Source: Nostoc sp. NMS7 (GTDB taxonomy: Bacteria > Cyanobacteriota > Cyanobacteriia > Cyanobacteriales > Nostocaceae). From it: a DNA stretch of 50,223 nucleotides. The position numbers and the translations under genes are program-made. A model generated the notes under the pieces. It had not been told where the DNA came from. It saw nothing but the letters and a program-made list of their open reading frames with translations, and ran no database searches. The DNA is taken from assembly GCF_017115085.1 (NCBI RefSeq), contig NZ_JABXKJ010000008.1:1-50223 (forward strand). Direction: 5' to 3'. Shown piece after piece: positions 24,370 through 33,327 of the stretch. Within the stretch, counting starts at the first letter, position 1. Each line of letters starts with the position of its first letter.

Positions 24370-25962
24370 ATGGAAACTTTTAAAAACTTCTCTGACTCTA
24401 TAGTCACCTCTTCTGTTTCGCAACCTTTAATGCTGGGTGAGCCAGAACTGCATGGTAAAGTTATAGACTGCCAGAAGAAACTTACACGCTATCTAAAAGA
24501 CCAAGTGAAAACAGACGGATCTGTTAGAGATGTTTGCAAGAGCCGTGTGCTTGAATCCTCGTTGATGCTCCACTTGCTTACTATACAAGAAATATATCCA
24601 AATTATCAGTATCAACTCACTCACTACTTAACTACTCAACTTGACAAAGAGCATAATAACAAGTTCCACAAGGCTCTAATTCTTGGAGTATTGCGTAAAA
24701 GTACATCTGAAGATGCACAAGTTGTTGAAGATTATATGACAGGCTTTCAGCATTTTACAGCAAGCCGTAAGCGCGTGCTGTTCCGTGCAATCCTAGCAGA
24801 ACTACGGGTAATACCGTATGACAGCCAATATCAGATAGAACACTTCTGTTATCGTAGTTATCAAAGTTGGGTTGCAGCTGAAATATGCGCTCTCAAAGTT
24901 CTATACGCTTTTGGTTTAAACCACCAAAAGTGGGTCAACCATGATGACGTAGAATTTCTGCTGGCAACGCAGAACAATAACTCCATTTGGGAAAAACATG
25001 TTCTAGCCAATATTATTATCTTATTGGCACTTCAGAAGTTTCCAGAACACGACCATGTAGTTTTAAAGGGAATTAACAATTTGCTAAGTTGTCAAAACTC
25101 AGACGGCGGTTTCCCTTTTATTGCTAGTTTTGAGATTTTCTGTACAGCAACTGCTGGAGTAGCGTTAACTGATACTGGAGTTGACGTTGACACTCTATTA
25201 CAAATGGCTGAGTATATAGCAGGACAACAACAGTCAGATGGCGGATGGGCGTATGCAGAGGGTGTACGTCAGACTGATGTAGATGATACTTCTTTCTGTG
25301 TAGAGTTTTTACGGGCAGTTAACCCGGAAAAATATAAAGAATACATTTCAAAAGCAGAGGCGTACCTTCTCGCTATTCAGAATGAAGATGGTGGATTTCC
25401 TACCTTTGCACGTGGTAATCCCTCTGAAATTACCATGACAGCAGCAGCTCTTAACGCATTAGCTCCTCGATCTGCTGAGTATACAAACGTCTTCGAGTTT
25501 GGACTGCGCTACATCACCAGCCAACAAAAGTTCGACGGTTCTTTTGAAAGGAGCTGGAGTCTGAGCGAAGCACAGGCGATTTTCCGTTCAGTGTTAGCAA
25601 TGCGTACCTGTAAAGTTGTTCGATCAGCGCAGCTTTTAGAAAGTATTTATACAGCAGAAGCGAAAGCATTAGACTACCTGCGTAAATCTCAAAACAGCGA
25701 TGGCGGTTGGGGTCATCAATTAGGTGACGCGAGCGATGTTATCAGTACCTCATATACCCTAATTGCCCTAAGCAGTCTTGGTGATGCCGAAACATTAAGG
25801 CGAGGTACACATTACCTGATGCTACAGCAGGATGAAGAAGGGAAATTCGTCTCCATACCAGATCAAGCAGCTCCCCGGCCTATAGCTTATGATGTCCCTA
25901 TTCTCACTAGTATCTTCGCGCTACTTGCTCTTAAGTACACTGCTGCCGTTATCACAGAATAA
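24370..25962 (+). CDS. Class II (DxDD) terpene cyclase
   Basis: A 530-residue protein of the squalene-hopene/class II diterpene cyclase fold. These enzymes protonate a polyprenyl diphosphate or squalene and close rings without removing the diphosphate. The acid motif is D303-V-D-D306 in RQTDVDDTSF. Repeated QW-like motifs occur around 241 (CQNSDGGFPF), 286 (QQQSDGGW), 337 (QNEDGGF), 385 (QQKFDGSF) and 441 (QNSDGGW). The length matches bacterial diterpene cyclases (about 500) rather than squalene-hopene cyclase (about 630). No class I DDxxD motif was seen. It forms a tight operon with a HAD phosphatase. The substrate (farnesyl, geranylgeranyl or longer) is not predictable by eye. Confidence 0.8.
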   Translation: METFKNFSDSIVTSSVSQPLMLGEPELHGKVIDCQKKLTRYLKDQVKTDGSVRDVCKSRVLESSLMLHLLTIQEIYPNYQYQLTHYLTTQLDKEHNNKFHKALILGVLRKSTSEDAQVVEDYMTGFQHFTASRKRVLFRAILAELRVIPYDSQYQIEHFCYRSYQSWVAAEICALKVLYAFGLNHQKWVNHDDVEFLLATQNNNSIWEKHVLANIIILLALQKFPEHDHVVLKGINNLLSCQNSDGGFPFIASFEIFCTATAGVALTDTGVDVDTLLQMAEYIAGQQQSDGGWAYAEGVRQTDVDDTSFCVEFLRAVNPEKYKEYISKAEAYLLAIQNEDGGFPTFARGNPSEITMTAAALNALAPRSAEYTNVFEFGLRYITSQQKFDGSFERSWSLSEAQAIFRSVLAMRTCKVVRSAQLLESIYTAEAKALDYLRKSQNSDGGWGHQLGDASDVISTSYTLIALSSLGDAETLRRGTHYLMLQQDEEGKFVSIPDQAAPRPIAYDVPILTSIFALLALKYTAAVITE

Positions 25963-25978
25963 TATGCGAAGGAACGAT

Positions 25979-26677
25979 ATGAAAGTTGCTGCCTTAGATA
26001 TTGATGGAACTCTGTATCCTGGTGCTTTAGGGCTTCAGTTACTACAAGCACTAACGGCAAATGGTATTAGTGATAAGTCAAAGAGCGAGGATGTTTTTAA
26101 AGTAGTTGAAAAATATCACTTCAATGAAATTGACTTCCAGACGATGGCAACTAGCGCTTATACTCTCTTTGCAGAGGCTATTGCAGGTATCTCACAAGCT
26201 GTAATGCAGTGTATTGCGAGGCAAGTATGGCAACAAGAACGAACCAAACTATTCCCTTTCGTTCCGAAACTCATCGACATTCTCAACAGCCAGGGATATT
26301 CCCTTGTATTAATTTCAGGTAGCCCGGATGAAATCGTGTGTTGCCTAGCTGAGGAGTTTGGGATTTCAAAATACCAAGGCTCAATTTTCGCCACTCACCA
26401 AGGTAAGTACACTGGAAAAGTAAATCTCTTGTCAGGATCTCTCGGCAAGAAGTACTCTATTTTTTTACAGATGATTAAGGATTGGAGGGTAAATTTGGAG
26501 GAATCCCTTGCCATAGGTGATTCAATAACTGATACGGCGCTGCTTCAGATCGTCGGTAAACCTGTAGTGTTTGAACCTCATCCATCATTAATGTTGATTG
26601 CACAAGAGAAAGATTGGCTTGTTACCAACCGGAATGATATTGTCAAAGATATAATCGAGTTAGAAAACCCTTTATAG
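25979..26677 (+). CDS. HAD-superfamily phosphatase paired with terpene cyclase
   Basis: A 232-residue HAD phosphatase, closest in pattern to the SerB/HAD-IB group. Motif I is D7-I-D9-GT, motif II LISGS (113-115), motif III Lys K157/K158, and motif IV IGDSITD (180-185). A four-helix cap lies between motifs I and II. The start at 25979 (MKVAALDIDG) has GAAGGA five bases before it; an in-frame ATG at 25964 and an upstream open stretch overlapping the cyclase are less likely. The start lies 16 bp after the cyclase stop. It probably removes phosphate from the cyclised diphosphate product, as HAD domains do in drimane-type terpene pathways; this is inferred. Confidence 0.75.
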   Translation: MKVAALDIDGTLYPGALGLQLLQALTANGISDKSKSEDVFKVVEKYHFNEIDFQTMATSAYTLFAEAIAGISQAVMQCIARQVWQQERTKLFPFVPKLIDILNSQGYSLVLISGSPDEIVCCLAEEFGISKYQGSIFATHQGKYTGKVNLLSGSLGKKYSIFLQMIKDWRVNLEESLAIGDSITDTALLQIVGKPVVFEPHPSLMLIAQEKDWLVTNRNDIVKDIIELENPL

Positions 26678-26736
26678 AACCCATTTGACATCTTATGAGG
26701 TTTTGAATTAAGGTACTCCTCAGCATCTAAAATCCA

Positions 26737-26925
26737 ATGCTAATGGCGTATTCCAGCGACCTCACTGATACAGAATGGGAAATTTTTGAACCCTTATTGC
26801 AAGAGATATTACCGACTAAGAAGCAGACTCGACCGACCAACTGGACAAAGCGAGAGATATTCAATGGAATTCTCTATCAACTGAAAAATGGGTGCAATTG
26901 GCAAGGAGCAACCAGCACCAATTAG
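26737..26925 (+). pseudogene. IS5-type transposase N-terminal fragment
   Basis: Codons 4-57 read MAYSSDLTDTEWEIFEPLLQ, PTNWTKREIFNGILYQLKNG, CNW, the DUF4096 start of IS5-group transposases. After CNWQ the sequence departs from the family (which goes on with .LP.D.P....V...F..W) and stops. The catalytic region is absent. It marks an old insertion or recombination edge directly after the terpene cassette. Confidence 0.75.
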
Positions 26926-27029
26926 CGATCGCTGCAAAATTTCCTGCATCTACTCTAACTCGAGATAAAATACACTAGAAAATGCAGTAACAATTTGCAG
27001 TAATATTTTCCCGATTGGGGAATTAGCAT

Positions 27030-27530
27030 TTATTTCACCGGATGGTACAGCCCATCTTTTGCATTCCATTCCCAAGCTATGCCCCTTGGGTCACGATTAC
27101 GAGTCCAGCGGAGAAATTCTTTATCGCTCTTGTTTTCTCGCTCAGTTGCGAGGCTCGACGGTGTTAAACCTAGTCGCGGTGCTAGGTTTTGGGCAGGTAA
27201 TGCAAGGAGTTCAACTTGGGGCTGTTGGTATGGGTACGCTTGTCTTCTTTGTTTGGGTTGACTATTGTATCGAGTTGATGAAATAGCCCGTTCGATGAGT
27301 TCTAGTTTTTTGGTCATTACGTCGAGCTTCTTCTCTAGCTGCAAAACCGATTTACTGCTTGGGGTATCGATATCAATATTGCTATCAAACCCAGATATTA
27401 ATTCCTCTAAGCCTTGCAGCAAGGCAATTGTATGTCCCTCTCTGTGCAGTTTGGATAGTTCTCTGACTACTGGAATTAAGGCAGTCGGGACGCGAATCAT
27501 TTCGCTTGGTGGGGTCTTGTCGTCAGCCAT
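27030..27530 (-). CDS. Plasmid protein with C-terminal DNA-binding-like domain
   Basis: A 166-residue protein. The N-terminal part (IRVPTALIPVVRELSKLHRE) looks like a regulator helix pair. The middle is a short coiled coil (LQLEKKLDVMTKKLELIERA) and a Gln/Pro-rich linker. The C-terminal part (LAPRLGLTPSSLATER, FLRWTRNRDPRGIAWEWNAK) resembles a helix-turn-helix followed by a domain common in small cyanobacterial plasmid proteins. A relic of its upstream region and end codons lies at 15835-15960. The role is unknown; DNA binding is likely. Confidence 0.6.
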   Translation of the reverse strand: MADDKTPPSEMIRVPTALIPVVRELSKLHREGHTIALLQGLEELISGFDSNIDIDTPSSKSVLQLEKKLDVMTKKLELIERAISSTRYNSQPKQRRQAYPYQQPQVELLALPAQNLAPRLGLTPSSLATERENKSDKEFLRWTRNRDPRGIAWEWNAKDGLYHPVK

Positions 27531-28304
27531 TTGATATCAGTTTTGATAGCAATGAACTGATTGTAGAGTGAAAGTGTTGCTTGCTGGCGTTAGGCATCGC
27601 TCATTGGCAGATTTACAAGCGAACGCGAGTAGCGCGTCTCGTAGAGAGGAAACTTGAGCTTCAGGGGGGAGCAATCGCTCTTGTATTGAAAAACTAGACA
27701 TCCCCTCAAAAATGGTGATGATTAATTTAATTTGCAATCTTTTTCTAAAATTTATGCGTTTAATCATCAGTCGTTTTCAGGCTTTGGCTTTTGCAACTCT
27801 CTCTTATCTCCTTTATCTCCATCCACCCCGCCGTGACAATTACCTAATAAGGTGATTGAGGATTGAAACGAGGGCTTAGAGACTGATATAAATGCTTCTC
27901 CATTTGGGAAACTTGTAGTGAGAAGATAATTTGATAAATTCTCACTTGCATTAATCCTTCAGGTTACAGATAAATTATATTCCTCGCCTTTAAAAATCAT
28001 TATCCTCGATTCAAGAGATTGTGTACTGAAATATCAGGTAAATACCGCAGAGTTTTAGACGGTTTTTCTTGCAGTAGTTAAAATCTTGCTTTGAAGGGTG
28101 TATGAGTAGCAGCGATCGCAATCCATAACCGAAGCCTGGATTAATGAAGACTTCCAGGCTTTGCTTATACCTCCAATGACTGTTGGTTGTCAATATATAA
28201 TTATGAACAGACGAATTTTAGTTCTATAGGATGCCGCCAGGGGCGATCGCACTTTTGGTGAATGAGGGAGAAAATTTTTTTGCAGCTAATTTGACAAGTC
28301 TGTT
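27531..28304. other. Intergenic with dispersed repeats
   Basis: About 770 bp. GCGAACGCGAGTAGCGCGTC at 27618-27640 is a dispersed repeat also found at 15860 (inverted). The open frame across it on the minus strand is repeat-driven and not called. The rest contains two HIP1 sites (28112, 28243) and no gene I can support. Confidence 0.5.
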
Positions 28305-28616
28305 ATGAAAATTCATGCTCCGATTTATCTACAAATTTATGAGCGCGAAGGAGCGGAATGGTTTTTCCACGGCGGAAAGACATTTTACAATCCGCGAGGG
28401 ATAAAAACGGATTTTGAGTCAATTTTGGCTATGCATGACCTGACTAAGATAAAAGTGCTAGTGTCCATGTTCCGCATTAATGGTGGCAAAGCTGGTTATT
28501 ATCTAGCTGATCTTAGGAATAAGAGATATTATTACTGCGGTCGGGCTTTGTCCGATGTCAAGTCAAAGTTACGAGAATTAGGTATTGGTAGAGATGAGCC
28601 AAGTCATGACTCGTGA
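28305..28616 (+). CDS. Hypothetical protein
   Basis: A 103-residue protein, rich in Tyr and basic residues (YLQIYEREGAEWFFHGGKTF, YYLADLRNKRYYYCGRALSD). It has no signal peptide or membrane segment. The sequence reads like a compact alpha/beta domain, but I do not recognise it. It converges on the truncated helicase gene 34 bp away. No functional clue comes from its neighbours. Confidence 0.5.
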   Translation: MKIHAPIYLQIYEREGAEWFFHGGKTFYNPRGIKTDFESILAMHDLTKIKVLVSMFRINGGKAGYYLADLRNKRYYYCGRALSDVKSKLRELGIGRDEPSHDS

Positions 28617-28650
28617 TGATTGCATAAATTCCCCGTTAGGGGAACGGGCA

Positions 28651-29178
28651 TTAATTCTTTAAACTGGATATTAATTCTTTGGTCTTAATTGAGCAAATCA
28701 GGTGGTCGAAAATATCTCGCAGTCCGTAACCATCTTCACGTCTTGGTGTCGCTGTCAATCCCAAAATGAGTGCATCTGGATAAGCATCCAACAATTTACG
28801 GTAACTATTGGCTGAACAATGGTGAGCTTCATCAATAATCACAAGCTTCGCTATTGGGTAAGTTTGGCGATGAAAAAGAGTTTGGATACTGGCTACTTGA
28901 ATTAAGGAATCAGTTGGCTTGTATCCGGCTTTGATGATTCCTGGTTGTACTCTTGTGACTGCCGTCACTTTCTCGCTCGCCTGGAGAATTAATTCTTCCC
29001 TGTGCGCCACTACCAACACACCTTCACCTTGGGCTACAAATTCAGATGCGATTGCAGCAAAGATAATAGTCTTGCCGCCACCCGTACTCAGTTGCAATAA
29101 TACTTTTCTAATTCCAAAAGACCAAGCAGTAAAAGTTTTTGAAACTAAATCTTGTTGGTAATCGCGCAGAATCAACAT
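28651..29178 (-). pseudogene. Truncated superfamily 2 helicase
   Basis: A 175-residue N-terminal RecA-like domain of a DEAD/DEAH helicase: LRDYQQDLV (Q-like motif), STGGGKT (Walker A), VVAHREELI, DEAHH (Walker B), GLTATP (motif III). It ends soon after the first lobe (FDHLICSIKTKELISSLKN). The second lobe with motifs IV-VI is missing; full-length relatives are about 500 residues. It is probably non-functional as a helicase. ATTAATTCTTT is repeated at the truncation end (28650-28682). Confidence 0.7.
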
Positions 29179-29629
29179 TTCTTTTGTATGTCACCCCTTG
29201 TTCTAATTGCAAATGTCCTGCTTTCTTTATAATACCCATCGGGTACATAACAATTTTTCTGACTGTTCTGCATTCATGCGATGTCATGAATGACAAGCTT
29301 AAATCCAATATCCTTTACCATCAGCCAAAAACCCCTGATGTAGCGCTTCTTAAAACCGGAAAAATAATACCGGATGCGTTAGCGTAGCTCGTCCACAAAC
29401 TAAGCAGTTTGTCATCAGAAAATTAAACACCAAGGGAAAACTTGTTGCCAGGGCTATACCTGTGATTTAATACCTGCGGCAGTTATTGGGTGAATATTAC
29501 TCACTCGCAGGAGAGACTTATCTGTTTTCCGGTCGCAGTGATGAATACCTCAGCTAATGTAAATATAAATTGGGGCAATTTCAATGATCGAGGCATCTAG
29601 CCAGACTAAAGACTGTGGAGAAGCTAACA
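29179..29629. other. Intergenic before SDR gene
   Basis: About 450 bp with no gene I can support. The frames on both strands lack recognisable features. The SDR ribosome-binding site GGAG is at 29617-29620. Confidence 0.45.
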
Positions 29630-30379
29630 ATGGCTGGTAAGTTAACTGACAAAGTGGCAATTGTAACAGGGGCATCGTCTGGTATTGGCGAGGCTACAGC
29701 ACTGGCGCTGGCAGTCGAGGGCGCTACAGTAGTGATTGCTGCCCGTCGGAGCGATCGCCTGCAAACCCTAGAAGCCCGTATTACTGGCACTGGTGGAAAA
29801 GCCTTATCCATTACGGCTGATGTTTCAGATGAGGCGCAGGTAGAAGCATTGGTGAACTTTACTCAAGTAAAGTTTGGCAGAGTTGATATTCTCATCAATA
29901 ATGCAGGGGTGATGCTGTTAGGTCTGATTGACGGTGCAGATACAGAAGACTGGCGACGCATGATCAATCTCAACGTATTGGGATTGATGTATGCCACTCA
30001 CAAAGTTTTACCGTTGATGAAGGCACAAAGTGCTGGGCATATCGTTAACATTTCATCGGTTGCAGGTCGAGTTGCTAACGCTGGAAGCGGTGTCTACAAC
30101 GCCAGCAAATGGGCGGTTGGTGCGTTTTCGGAAGCACTTCGCAAAGAGGTCTATCAAAATAACATCCGCGTCACGATTATTGAACCAGGGTTAGTGGCAA
30201 CAGAGCTACCGCAGCACATTACGCATCCCGCCGCAAAAGAGCAGGCGAAAAACTTTTACGGTTCGGTCAAAAATTTGGAGAGTGAAGACATTGCCAATGC
30301 GATCGTCTATGCCGTCACACAGCCAGAACATGTTAACGTCAACGAAATCTTGATCCGCCCGACTGAACAAGAACGGTAG
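29630..30379 (+). CDS. Short-chain dehydrogenase/reductase
   Basis: A 249-residue classical SDR that oxidises or reduces an alcohol/ketone with NAD(P). Motifs: TGASSGIGEA (cofactor binding), AARRSDR after the second strand (suggests NADPH), NNAGV, catalytic Ser in NISSVAGR, and Y-x3-K in YNASKWA. ATG 29630 is chosen because GGAG lies 9 nt before it; the open frame extends to a GTG at 29615. The sequence is closest in feel to YdfG-like oxidoreductases, but the substrate is unknown. It stands alone, though it could act on the terpene product made 4 kb away. That is speculation. Confidence 0.85.
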   Translation: MAGKLTDKVAIVTGASSGIGEATALALAVEGATVVIAARRSDRLQTLEARITGTGGKALSITADVSDEAQVEALVNFTQVKFGRVDILINNAGVMLLGLIDGADTEDWRRMINLNVLGLMYATHKVLPLMKAQSAGHIVNISSVAGRVANAGSGVYNASKWAVGAFSEALRKEVYQNNIRVTIIEPGLVATELPQHITHPAAKEQAKNFYGSVKNLESEDIANAIVYAVTQPEHVNVNEILIRPTEQER

Positions 30380-30518
30380 TCTGCGGCGAGATATCCAAAT
30401 CATTTGGCTTTTGAAAAGTTGGCGATGGCGCTGTTTCTCCCACCGTAGGTGATCACATCCGATGTGGGAGTCAGCCAATATTAGAGAAGCCTTATTGGTG
30501 ATTGGTTTCAGTTTCCCA

Positions 30519-30764
30519 TCAAAGAATATCGCCGTAAACTTGCTTAATAGCCTCCAACCACAATTCTTTCGGCACTAATTTGACTGCTTCAACCAACCCA
30601 AAGGACTGGAGCGACATGGCTAGTAGTTGCTTGGCATCTTGCTTAGACTGTCCCATGTATCCATCTCTGAGTTCTAATTTTTCAGGGCAACGGGCAACGA
30701 AATCATCAAACTTGAGTGGCTGTGGTGACAAACCAATTTTTTCTAAATCTTTTTTCTTAACCAT
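30519..30764 (-). CDS. Hypothetical plasmid protein, second gene of a pair
   Basis: An 81-residue protein (MVKKKDLEKIGLSPQPLKFD, LAMSLQSFGLVEAVKLVP). It looks mainly helical with no membrane segment. It starts 14 bp after the stop of the upstream 108-residue gene, so the two form an operon. I do not recognise the family. Confidence 0.55.
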   Translation of the reverse strand: MVKKKDLEKIGLSPQPLKFDDFVARCPEKLELRDGYMGQSKQDAKQLLAMSLQSFGLVEAVKLVPKELWLEAIKQVYGDIL

Positions 30765-30778
30765 AGTTTTGAACGGGT

Positions 30779-31105
30779 CTATGAACTTGCGCCAGCCTCA
30801 GATACAGCAGCACCTACCTCTAGTTTCACTTCTTTCGGCTTCTTCTCAAAAATTTGAATCCCAGCATCAATTACCAGGAAACTACCGTCTGCTGCACGAC
30901 CAAGCTTACCTGACACAGTACCAGCCCAGTCTGCAAACTCAGCCGTGTTGCTTTCAGCTTTCCGCCAGCTTTTGGCGTTAATTTGAGCGGTGAAGACTAT
31001 GCCATTCTGGTCAGTCAGTGAGATTTCAACTTTTTTGTTTTCGGCTGGTGTGGCTGTTGGTAGTGAACCACTAAATTTAATTATGACCTCGCTCTTCGCT
31101 TCCAT
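30779..31105 (-). CDS. Hypothetical plasmid protein, first gene of a pair
   Basis: A 108-residue protein with a beta-rich pattern (SEVIIKFSGSLP, KKVEISLTDQNGIVFTAQIN) and then SWRKAESNTAEFADWAGTVS, GKLGRAADGSF, GIQIFEKKPK. It looks like a compact single domain. It leads a two-gene operon transcribed away from a region with TGTGTATA-type sites (31241-31370), which may regulate it. The function is unknown. Confidence 0.55.
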   Translation of the reverse strand: MEAKSEVIIKFSGSLPTATPAENKKVEISLTDQNGIVFTAQINAKSWRKAESNTAEFADWAGTVSGKLGRAADGSFLVIDAGIQIFEKKPKEVKLEVGAAVSEAGASS

Positions 31106-31927
31106 TGCTTACCCCAAAGAATCAGAAAATCAGATTTCCCATCCTGATTTTATCAAGCGATGGAAGCCAACGCACAAAGTATGCGCCATATCTATCTATC
31201 CATTGTAATCAGGGAAGCTTTGGCAATATTAGAGTAATTCCATAAGTGTATATTTTTGGAATTAGGGAATTGCTCAACATTTAGCAACTCTCAATATTTT
31301 TGGGGGGCAAGAATAAATCCCAGCCCAGATATCAACCATCTGTTGCCCAAATATGTGTATATCTGGAAATAGTTAAGTGCAACTTATTAATCAACGACAG
31401 AATCAGCATGACAGTGTAATACCCAGACTGCGACTATCGTGATGGGCTACGCGCCTCTAAGAGCGATCGCCAGAATAACCTTCGCCACCGCTTTAGATAT
31501 GGGAAGCACCGATAATCGATTTCCTGCTCTTACCACAATTAATTCCTCAAAAACCAAACGCCCTCGGACTCAACCTTGGGCATTTGGTTCCTATTGAAGC
31601 GCTTTCATGCCAAAGCCTCTATTCATCTAAATTTACCAAATTGCGAAACGGATTTTATCAATGATGGTGTAGCTATTTTAAATAGTACGAAACTTCGTAC
31701 TAAAGCAAGAAAACTGCATTCCACTCCTGCACTCAACCTACTAAAGATGATGCCACATCTGATTACAAAAGTTAACTTGGATTATCCTATAAAATAGAGG
31801 CTTCCTGCCCCATCTGGGCTTTAGAGACTTAAAGCTTTATAGATAAACAATGCTGTAGTTTCTTAGTTGCAATCCCTTATTCATGACTTTAAACTAGGAA
31901 TAACCTATCGGCAAATTAGAATCAATT
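31106..31927. other. Intergenic with TGTGTATA-type sites and a repeat
   Basis: About 820 bp. At 31241-31266 lies TTCCATAAGTGTATA followed by TTTTTGGAAT, and at 31345-31370 AATATGTGTATATCTGGAAA. Both resemble the sites near 21.8-22.3 kb. At 31552-31607 is a diverged copy of the terminator-like element at 32294-32350. A plus-strand frame at 31576-31797 starts inside that repeat and is not convincing. Confidence 0.5.
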
Positions 31928-32206
31928 ATGAATATTAAAGAAGCGATAGAAATACTAGAATCAAACTTCAAAGGGTTGAATATTGTTAAAGCTGAATATT
32001 TTGAAGATTTAGATGAAATAGAAAAGTTCTCTCGTTGGTGGAAATTTACTTCTGGATTTCCTTCTCGCGGCAGCAATGATGGAGAAGGTGATATATACGC
32101 TGTTGATTATTTTACGGTAAATTGTCGTACACACGAAATTGACATGGACAGCGATTTTTACTATGAAGATGGGACTCCCTATGACCCTAATAGAGTAAAT
32201 ATATAG
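31928..32206 (+). CDS. Hypothetical acidic protein
   Basis: A 92-residue acidic protein. It has the feel of a small immunity-like or SMI1-like domain (EAIEILESNFKGLNIVKAEY, SRWWKFTSGFP, DYFTVNCRTHEIDMDSDFYY), but no family is recognised. It sits between two copies of a 57-bp repeat about 740 bp apart, so it may have moved as a unit. It converges on the next gene across a hairpin. Confidence 0.5.
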   Translation: MNIKEAIEILESNFKGLNIVKAEYFEDLDEIEKFSRWWKFTSGFPSRGSNDGEGDIYAVDYFTVNCRTHEIDMDSDFYYEDGTPYDPNRVNI

Positions 32207-32293
32207 TACCAAATAGGTAATATCAGCAGAAGCGATCGCTGTTACTTTGCAAAAAAAAAAGGTTTTTTTTGTGATTAGATACGTTTATCCCCA

Positions 32294-32350
32294 ACAGCCA
32301 AAAGCCCTCGGATTACACCTTGGGCATTTGCTTCATATTGAAGGGCTTTC
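32294..32350. terminator. Bidirectional terminator-like hairpin, part of a direct repeat
   Basis: AAAGCCCT (32301-32308) pairs with AGGGCTTT (32342-32349) between two convergent genes. An inner alternative hairpin is CTTCA-TAT-TGAAG. A diverged copy of the whole 57 bp lies at 31552-31607 (shared core CCTTGGGCATTTG and TATTGAAG). The loop is long for a simple terminator, so this is tentative. Confidence 0.4.
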
Positions 32351-32366
32351 AACCCCCGCCAACAAT

Positions 32367-33203
32367 TTAGTTAATTAACGTATAACCACTATATTGTTGC
32401 GCTCGTGCTATAAACCAATCCAGGAAATTGGGGAAAGTATCAAAATTAACTACATCTCGGACATTGAATTCATAAAGCATCCCAAAGCGTGAAAAAAATA
32501 TCCCTAGACGCTTTAACTCAATGGCATCCTCTTCCTGCTTTCTCTGAATAACCGACAAAGTATAGTATCCCATCAACTGATGAAAGCCTCTGAGTTCCAG
32601 CTTAAGTTCTTTAACGGTTTTAAAATCCACGAGCAAATCATCAAGGATTAAATCGCCATCGGCGGCACGAACTAATTGGGCAGCTTCCGTCCAAGTAGGA
32701 TTCAGAATTGTCTTCTCCGAAGACTTAAAAAGATCAGGCTTTAATAACGAAACTAAATTTCGCAAATCCTGAACATCTTGCTGATTAATTGCTGACCAGC
32801 CATCATGAATATAACCCGCCCTCATAACTGCATCTAGCCTTCCTAGCAATAGGGCTGATTGGAGCAATTCATTTGTGAATTGTCCATTGGTCAAGAATTC
32901 TTGGTAATTGTTACGGGCTTGATCTATAACATTTTTCGCTTGGTTAAACAAATCATTTTGACCCCTACGGTTAAAATGACGCAAGGCATACTCAGCAATC
33001 CATTCTAATTCCTGAGCGTGAGGATTTTGATACTTAATATAGAACCGCAGTAAATAATCGAATGCGGTTCCCACAAGACGAACATCACTACCATTCGGTG
33101 CAGCAGCCAATATTTCTTGTTTTAGATCCAGTTTGGGCTTCAGGAATTCTGCTTTAAATCTTGCCTTAACATCTGGTAATTCAATAAAGTCACTAAGGCT
33201 CAT
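32367..33203 (-). CDS. PD-(D/E)XK nuclease-like protein
   Basis: A 278-residue protein. The segment ADGDLILDDLLVDFKTVKEL carries the D-x(n)-D-F-K-T pattern seen in PD-(D/E)XK nuclease-fold proteins, where D/E and K bind metal. The N-terminal 150 residues are mostly helical. Such proteins occur as repair, restriction or plasmid-associated nucleases. It is the last gene, 124 bp downstream of the preceding one, in the minus-strand series that starts at 39092. The nuclease call rests on one motif. Confidence 0.5.
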   Translation of the reverse strand: MSLSDFIELPDVKARFKAEFLKPKLDLKQEILAAAPNGSDVRLVGTAFDYLLRFYIKYQNPHAQELEWIAEYALRHFNRRGQNDLFNQAKNVIDQARNNYQEFLTNGQFTNELLQSALLLGRLDAVMRAGYIHDGWSAINQQDVQDLRNLVSLLKPDLFKSSEKTILNPTWTEAAQLVRAADGDLILDDLLVDFKTVKELKLELRGFHQLMGYYTLSVIQRKQEEDAIELKRLGIFFSRFGMLYEFNVRDVVNFDTFPNFLDWFIARAQQYSGYTLIN

Positions 33204-33327
33204 AAATCAAAAAGTGCTTTAAATCAATGACAAAACGGATAAATCAAAACCAGCCTAATTAAATTGGCTAGGGAAATATATGATGAATTCTCATTGACTT
33301 TTTGACAACGATATAGATTATCGGCAT

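Noticed and set aside
27537..27767. Minus-strand open frame of 76 codons
   Set aside because: Its central part is the translated dispersed repeat (SLRDALLAFACKSANE), a well-known false gene in Nostoc-type genomes.
31576..31797. Plus-strand open frame of 73 codons
   Set aside because: It starts inside a repeat element and lacks a ribosome-binding site or recognisable pattern.
32251..32272. Poly-A/poly-T stretch as an intrinsic terminator
   Set aside because: The stem would be made only of A-T pairs with a two-base loop; the nearby AAAGCCCT/AGGGCTTT element is a better candidate.
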